Origin: Deltaproteobacteria bacterium
GTDB lineage: Bacteria; Myxococcota; B64-G9
NCBI GenBank assembly: GCA_019307065.1
Contig: JAFDKH010000069.1
Span: 1-38,813 of the forward strand
DNA length: 38,813 nt
Direction of reading: 5' to 3'
This document shows positions 35,510 to 38,813 of the stretch, in pieces (the first letter of the stretch is position 1; every line of letters starts with the position of its first letter). Below the pieces are notes generated by a model, which was not told where the DNA came from, searched no databases, and saw only the letters and a list, made by a program, of their open reading frames with translations. The position numbers and the translations under genes are program-made.

Positions 35510-35550
35510 ACCTCCGTCCCTTGGATCGCCGTCCCTTGGATCGGTCCCTA
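35510..35550 (+). repeat. Degenerate array of the ccgtccct word
   Basis: acctccgtccct (35510-35521) is followed by two decayed echoes, ccgtcccttggat and ggtccct, within 40 bases. Related to the dispersed repeat elsewhere, here between the arsR operon and the toxin-antitoxin pair. Confidence 0.65.
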
Positions 35551-35665
35551 TGTTCACAAACAACAGGCCCTTATCTCTTTCCCTGATATTCCCCACTTAT
35601 AAGGCTCAATATATTTCTTGCCAATAATTATGGAATAATATAGCATACTAATTGGAGGCATAAAA

Positions 35666-35890
35666 ATGGCGAAAGTAAAAATCTCGGTGGTGATGGAAGA
35701 TAAGTTGATCGAGAAGGTGGGCAAGATTCTGCCCAAAAGAAAGCGAAGCGCCTTCATCTCGCAGGCCGTCGAGAAGGAACTGAAACGCCTTCAACAGGAG
35801 CAATTGCGGGAAGCTTACCTGGAGGCCTACCCTGAATCGAAAGCCGAGTGCGAGGAACTTGACAAAGTGGTGTCTGATGGCATCGATTAG
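35666..35890 (+). CDS. Ribbon-helix-helix antitoxin of a MazF-type pair
   Basis: 74 residues. N-terminal RHH: KVKISVVMEDKLIEKVGKILPKRKRSAFISQAVEKEL, the MetJ/CopG pattern; acidic helical C-terminus (ESKAECEELDKV) that would wrap the toxin. TTGGAGG precedes the ATG. Represses its own operon and neutralises the overlapping toxin. Confidence 0.85.
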   Translation: MAKVKISVVMEDKLIEKVGKILPKRKRSAFISQAVEKELKRLQQEQLREAYLEAYPESKAECEELDKVVSDGID

Positions 35891-36221
35891 GCGAGGGGAT
35901 GTCTGGCTGGTGAACTTTGATTCGACAATGGGGGCCGAGGTGAGAAAAAGACGTCCCGCAGTGGTGATCTCCAACAACCTGAACAACGAGTTGGCCCCCC
36001 TGGTGACCGTGGTGCCCCTTTCTACAAAAGTATCTCGAATCTATCCCTTCGATGTCAGAATACCCCGGGAGATGGGTATGCGAAAAGACTCCAAGGCAAT
36101 GGCCAACCAGATCCGCACGGTGTCAAAGGAGCGCATCCTGCGCAAACTCGGCTCGCTTCCGACTGAGATCATAACCACCGTCGAAGAAGCGATTCTCCTT
36201 CACCTGGCAATCGAGAGATGA
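35877..36221 (+). CDS. mazF: MazF/PemK-family endoribonuclease toxin
   Basis: 114 residues. RRGDVWLVNFDSTMGAEVRKRRPAVVISNN (catalytic Arg/loop region), VTVVPLST and ANQIRTVSKERI are the three conserved MazF blocks. Cleaves RNA at short sequences when freed from the antitoxin. ATG 35877 lies inside the antitoxin's last codons (14-base overlap), so translation is coupled. A longer upstream start (35859) is unlikely. Confidence 0.9.
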   Translation: MASIRRGDVWLVNFDSTMGAEVRKRRPAVVISNNLNNELAPLVTVVPLSTKVSRIYPFDVRIPREMGMRKDSKAMANQIRTVSKERILRKLGSLPTEIITTVEEAILLHLAIER

Positions 36222-36257
36222 GTTTGAAAACCCTGGTTTTCACTAAGGAGCTAACAG

Positions 36258-36782
36258 ATGGCTTTGTACCGCTTTGGAGACAGAAAACCTCAGGTTGCTA
36301 AAGGCGCCTGGGTGAGTGACTCGGCACGCGTGATCGGAGATGTGGTGATTGGTTCTGATTGCTACATTGGTCATGGAGCGGTGCTCAGGGGTGACTATGG
36401 CAGTATCCGCCTGGGGCCCGGGACTGCCGTCGAGGAGAACGCTACTATTCACATTCGGCCCGAAGGACTGAGTGTTTTGGGAGAAAGAGTCACAGTTGGT
36501 CACGGCGCAATACTTCACTGCAACAGAATCGATGACTGTGCTGTTATCGGGATGGGAGCTGTTCTCAGCTTTGGTGTAGAGGTTGGCGAGTGGGCCATCG
36601 TGGCCGAGGGTTGCGTGGTGCCGGGAGAGATGAAAATACCCAAAGAGAAGATTGTCAAAGGCGTGCCGGCCAAGGTGACTGGAGAGGTCAACCAACAGCA
36701 CAAGGAGTTTTGGAACTACGGCAAGCAGCTCTATATTGATTTGGCCGCACAATACCCAAAAGAGTTTGAGCGGATTGATTAG
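36258..36782 (+). CDS. Gamma-class carbonic anhydrase family protein
   Basis: 174 residues. Hexapeptide left-handed beta-helix (repeats of VIGDVVIGSDCYIGHGAVL type). Three metal-ligand histidines His65, His82 and His87 (TIHI, TVGHGAILH) with the spacing of gamma carbonic anhydrases; C-terminal helix after VPAKVTGE. Related PaaY/CaiE proteins are thioesterases, so catalysis is uncertain. AAGGAG lies upstream of the ATG. Not linked by function to its toxin-antitoxin and Fic neighbours. Confidence 0.88.
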   Translation: MALYRFGDRKPQVAKGAWVSDSARVIGDVVIGSDCYIGHGAVLRGDYGSIRLGPGTAVEENATIHIRPEGLSVLGERVTVGHGAILHCNRIDDCAVIGMGAVLSFGVEVGEWAIVAEGCVVPGEMKIPKEKIVKGVPAKVTGEVNQQHKEFWNYGKQLYIDLAAQYPKEFERID

Positions 36783-36841
36783 TTGGATGATTCCTGAGAA
36801 GAAAGTCATTATTTATAAAAACCACTCTGAATAGAATCGTC

Positions 36842-36866
36842 ATCACCGAATGGTTCTGTCGGTGAT
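36842..36866. repeat. 8-bp stem inverted repeat downstream of the carbonic anhydrase gene
   Basis: atcaccga and tcggtgat are separated by nine bases. No T-run follows, so a standard rho-independent terminator is doubtful. Confidence 0.35.
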
Positions 36867-36935
36867 CCAAGGGGTTACGCAGTATGGATTCCCGGCAGAA
36901 TCAAATTACAGAACTTTACTGCTAATAACTCAATT

Positions 36936-36986
36936 CCCGCCATATTCCGCCACATTTTTATTAATTTTGTGGCGTGATATGGCGGG
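36936..36986. promoter_or_regulatory. Large repeat operator upstream of fic
   Basis: Left arm cccgccatattccgccaca (36936-36954) and right arm tgtggcgtgatatggcggg (36968-36986) are inverted copies with only two mismatched positions, around a 13-base A/T core. Each arm contains two tandem copies of a TGGCGkrATAT-like word, giving four related sites. This looks like the binding site of a multimeric repressor, possibly the winged-helix domain of the Fic protein itself. Confidence 0.75.
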
Positions 36987-36989
36987 ATA

Positions 36990-36998
36990 TGCTATAGT
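36990..36998 (+). promoter_or_regulatory. Extended -10 element, likely leaderless fic transcript
   Basis: TGcTATAGT fits an extended -10 box and ends eight bases before the ATG at 37007. Transcription would start at or next to the start codon. No Shine-Dalgarno site is present, which agrees with a leaderless mRNA. Confidence 0.5.
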
Positions 36999-37006
36999 CT
37001 GCGCAA

Positions 37007-38137
37007 ATGCCTATTTCCTACACTCTGGACGACCGGAAAATCCGGCAACTAAAGGAAGTCGACCTAAAAGCTGCCAAGTGCGCCGAATTGTTGGCCGGCA
37101 TCGATTGGAAGAATCGGGAGGCCATTCACCAGCAGGCACGCATCAGCACCATCGGGGCCACCACCCGGATCGAGAACGCGGTGCTCACGGATGCGGAAAT
37201 TGAATGGATCGACACTGAGCTGGCCCTGGACGGCCGGCCCACGGCTTTCGCGGCCAAGCGTTTCCGGATCGAAGAAAAGATTTCCAGGGACCGCGAACGA
37301 AGCCTCGAGGAAGTCGCCGGCTGCCGAGAGATGCTGGCGGTGGTTTATTCACAGGGCGCGGAACTCTTCCCTTTAACCCAGGCTACCCTATGCGGCTTGC
37401 ATCGCGAGCTGCTTAAATACTACCCTCCCGCCGCTTATCACCTCGGACGTTATAAGGTCGTGCCCAACTCGGTGATAGAACACAATGCTGCAACCGGCGA
37501 CGAGCGAATCGTCCTTCAGACCAGCGATCCGGGTCCTATAACCGAAACCGCGATCGCAAAGATGTTAGAGTGGTACAATCAGACTCTGCACGAGCATCCC
37601 TGGCCCATCGCCGTCGGATGCGAGCTGGTCTTCCGTTTTCTCGCCAGCCATCCGTTCCAGGACGGAAACGGACGGCTGGGAAGAGCTCTGTTCCTGTTGG
37701 CACTGATCCAGTGTGACGATCCGAATCTCAACCAGGTGGCACCGTATTGTGCCGTCGACAGATTCATTGAGCAGAACAAAACCGAGTACTACGCGGTCCT
37801 CGCACGTGTTGCAGCCGCAAGATTCCACCCCGATCCCAAGAAGTACCGGATGGAGCTGTTTCTGACATTCATGCTCAAGGCAGTCAACGCTGCCATCGAC
37901 TCGATCGAATTCTACAAGAAGCGCGTGGATTCGATCCGCGATCTGTCGGTTTCCGCAATGGCGGTGCTTCAATGCTTCAAGAACCTGCCCGAACAACGCC
38001 AGACGCCAAAGCAGCTCAGGAAGGAAACCCACTTGCCTGAAAGAACGATTTCACGCATCCTCCGGTCGCTGGTCGACGCGAAACTGATCCAACGAAAAGG
38101 ACTTGGCCCCGCCACTCGCTATCAATTAGTATTCTGA
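37007..38137 (+). CDS. Class II Fic-domain protein with C-terminal winged helix
   Basis: 376 residues. The active loop HPFQDGNGRLGR (His215) is the full canonical Fic motif, so AMP transfer from ATP is likely. An N-terminal inhibitory motif T-TRI-EN (52-57, Glu56) marks class II, in which this helix blocks the ATP site. The C-terminal region (about 310-376) is a winged helix (TPKQLRKETHLPERTISRILRSLVDAKLIQRKG) that could bind the repeat operator in front of the gene. The target protein is unknown. Convergent with the gene at 38140, two bases apart. Confidence 0.88.
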   Translation: MPISYTLDDRKIRQLKEVDLKAAKCAELLAGIDWKNREAIHQQARISTIGATTRIENAVLTDAEIEWIDTELALDGRPTAFAAKRFRIEEKISRDRERSLEEVAGCREMLAVVYSQGAELFPLTQATLCGLHRELLKYYPPAAYHLGRYKVVPNSVIEHNAATGDERIVLQTSDPGPITETAIAKMLEWYNQTLHEHPWPIAVGCELVFRFLASHPFQDGNGRLGRALFLLALIQCDDPNLNQVAPYCAVDRFIEQNKTEYYAVLARVAAARFHPDPKKYRMELFLTFMLKAVNAAIDSIEFYKKRVDSIRDLSVSAMAVLQCFKNLPEQRQTPKQLRKETHLPERTISRILRSLVDAKLIQRKGLGPATRYQLVF

Positions 38138-38139
38138 GT

Positions 38140-38813
38140 TCATCTGGCTGACGCCCGCCTTGACCTGCTTTTCTTGACTGTTCTGGCTCTGGGCTTGGTT
38201 TTTGTAGCACGTTTTTTTATGGCGGACTTCAAAAGTTTTTCAACTTCTTTCTTGTCGACGTCCATGACATGTGGAATTCCACTGACCTTGGCACACTCCG
38301 GGGTTAGACTAGCCAAATCATCTCGCTCAATATATTCAGGAGAGAACTTCCTGACACCCGCCATGAGCTGGCGAAGCCCCTGGGCGAGCCGTTCGTAGTA
38401 TGTATAAAGGCCAAGCGCACCGGGAGGCAGCTTTTCGAACTCTTTGTTTCCCAACTCTTTGCGCAATTCACTGGCGGTGATGAAAATGTCATCCTTGGAA
38501 TTGCCAAAACGCTCCACGTAGACTGGAAGCTGATTGTCTTCGATTGCCCGGCCGATGGTCTTACCCACCATGGCGGCTGCAATGGGGGAGCGGGCCATGC
38601 CGACCAGTTTGACAAAGGGCGCGCCCATGGCAAGGGCCTTGAAGATTTGGTCTTCAAACGTAAAACCACCCGCAAAGGCTAATGCGGGAACATGCTGACC
38701 CTTGTCGGCCAGTTGTTTGACATAGCGGTAACAAAGTGAATGGAGTTCTACCGGCGGCACTCCCCATTCGTTCATCATTCGCCAGGGGCTCATCCCGGTC
38801 CCGCCCCCGGCAC
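38140..38813 (-). CDS. Glutamate-synthase-like FMN-binding protein, C-terminal part, cut by window end
   Basis: The visible 223 residues match the end of the GltB central (FMN) domain of stand-alone glutamate synthase family proteins: GMSPWRMMNEWGVP, ALAFAGGFTFEDQIFKALAMGAPFVKLVGMARSP, VGKTIGRAIED, PVYVERFGNSKDDIFITASELR and YYERLAQGLRQLMAG. The frame continues past the window edge, so the ATG at 38793 is not the start. It ends in an unusual basic tail (KKRATKTKPRARTVKKSRSRR) of about 25 residues not expected of the family. Lacks the amidotransferase domain as far as can be seen. Confidence 0.85.
   Translation of the reverse strand, partial: AGGGTGMSPWRMMNEWGVPPVELHSLCYRYVKQLADKGQHVPALAFAGGFTFEDQIFKALAMGAPFVKLVGMARSPIAAAMVGKTIGRAIEDNQLPVYVERFGNSKDDIFITASELRKELGNKEFEKLPPGALGLYTYYERLAQGLRQLMAGVRKFSPEYIERDDLASLTPECAKVSGIPHVMDVDKKEVEKLLKSAIKKRATKTKPRARTVKKSRSRRASAR

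Noticed and set aside
36842-36866. Rho-independent terminator
   Set aside because: The stem is only 8 bp with a nine-base loop and no T-run follows; kept only as a low-confidence repeat.

Overview
The window looks like a chromosomal segment of a Gram-negative, probably anaerobic or facultative bacterium of a deltaproteobacterial or Myxococcota-like lineage. This is inferred from three things: lipoproteins with long Asp/Gly/Ala-rich linkers after the lipobox (20286-21368, 26757-28220), a secreted protein next to a MYXO-CTERM-like tail (Cys-Gly patch, hydrophobic helix, Arg cluster), and PilZ and RND/MMPL proteins. No rRNA or tRNA was seen. No gap longer than about 225 bases lacks a gene; the larger gaps (322-533, 28221-28433, 32210-32432, 35469-35665, 36783-37006) hold short repeats and regulatory sequence.

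Region 1 (1-321, minus): 5' part of a RAYT-type (Y1/HUH) transposase, cut by the window edge. A short word, acctccgtccctg, lies upstream of it and recurs in three other intergenic gaps, like a REP-type element.

Region 2 (534-14233, plus): twelve tightly packed genes, the centrepiece of the window. Together they spell out a complete route: myo-inositol -> scyllo-inosose (IolG) -> 3-dehydro-scyllo-inosose (IolM) -> 5-keto-L-gluconate (IolN) -> D-tagaturonate (IolO) -> D-fructuronate (UxaE) -> D-mannonate (SDR reductase) -> D-gluconate (LarA-superfamily C2 epimerase) -> 6-phosphogluconate (FGGY kinase) -> ribulose-5-phosphate (6PGDH). The first four steps match the Thermotoga-type inositol pathway. 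The lower half runs into the pentose phosphate pathway instead of mannonate dehydratase/KDG. An OPA-type (GlpT/UhpT-like) permease and a HAD phosphatase suggest that a phosphorylated inositol may be imported.

Region 3 (14230-17113, minus): a secreted protein with an apparently frameshifted sorting tail, an HtrA-like protease without signal peptide or PDZ but with a zinc ribbon and a YbjN-like C-terminus, and a second YbjN-like protein.

Region 4 (17219-18773, plus): an AbiEi/AbiEii type IV toxin-antitoxin pair behind a perfect 13-bp inverted repeat.

Region 5 (18782-30707): a GH5 endoglycoceramidase-like lipoprotein, an endonuclease/exonuclease/phosphatase lipoprotein, Uup-type ABC-F, an RlmL-like rRNA methyltransferase, a secreted beta-helix protein, a small conserved-looking protein, a PilZ protein, an Asp-rich lipoprotein and an MMPL/RND exporter.

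Region 6 (30728-38813): two unknown proteins; an arsR - DUF318 permease - small thioredoxin - CcdA/thioredoxin fusion operon; an RHH/MazF toxin-antitoxin pair; a gamma carbonic anhydrase; a class II Fic protein behind a striking repeat operator and probably a leaderless promoter; and the C-terminal part of a glutamate-synthase-like FMN protein cut by the window end.
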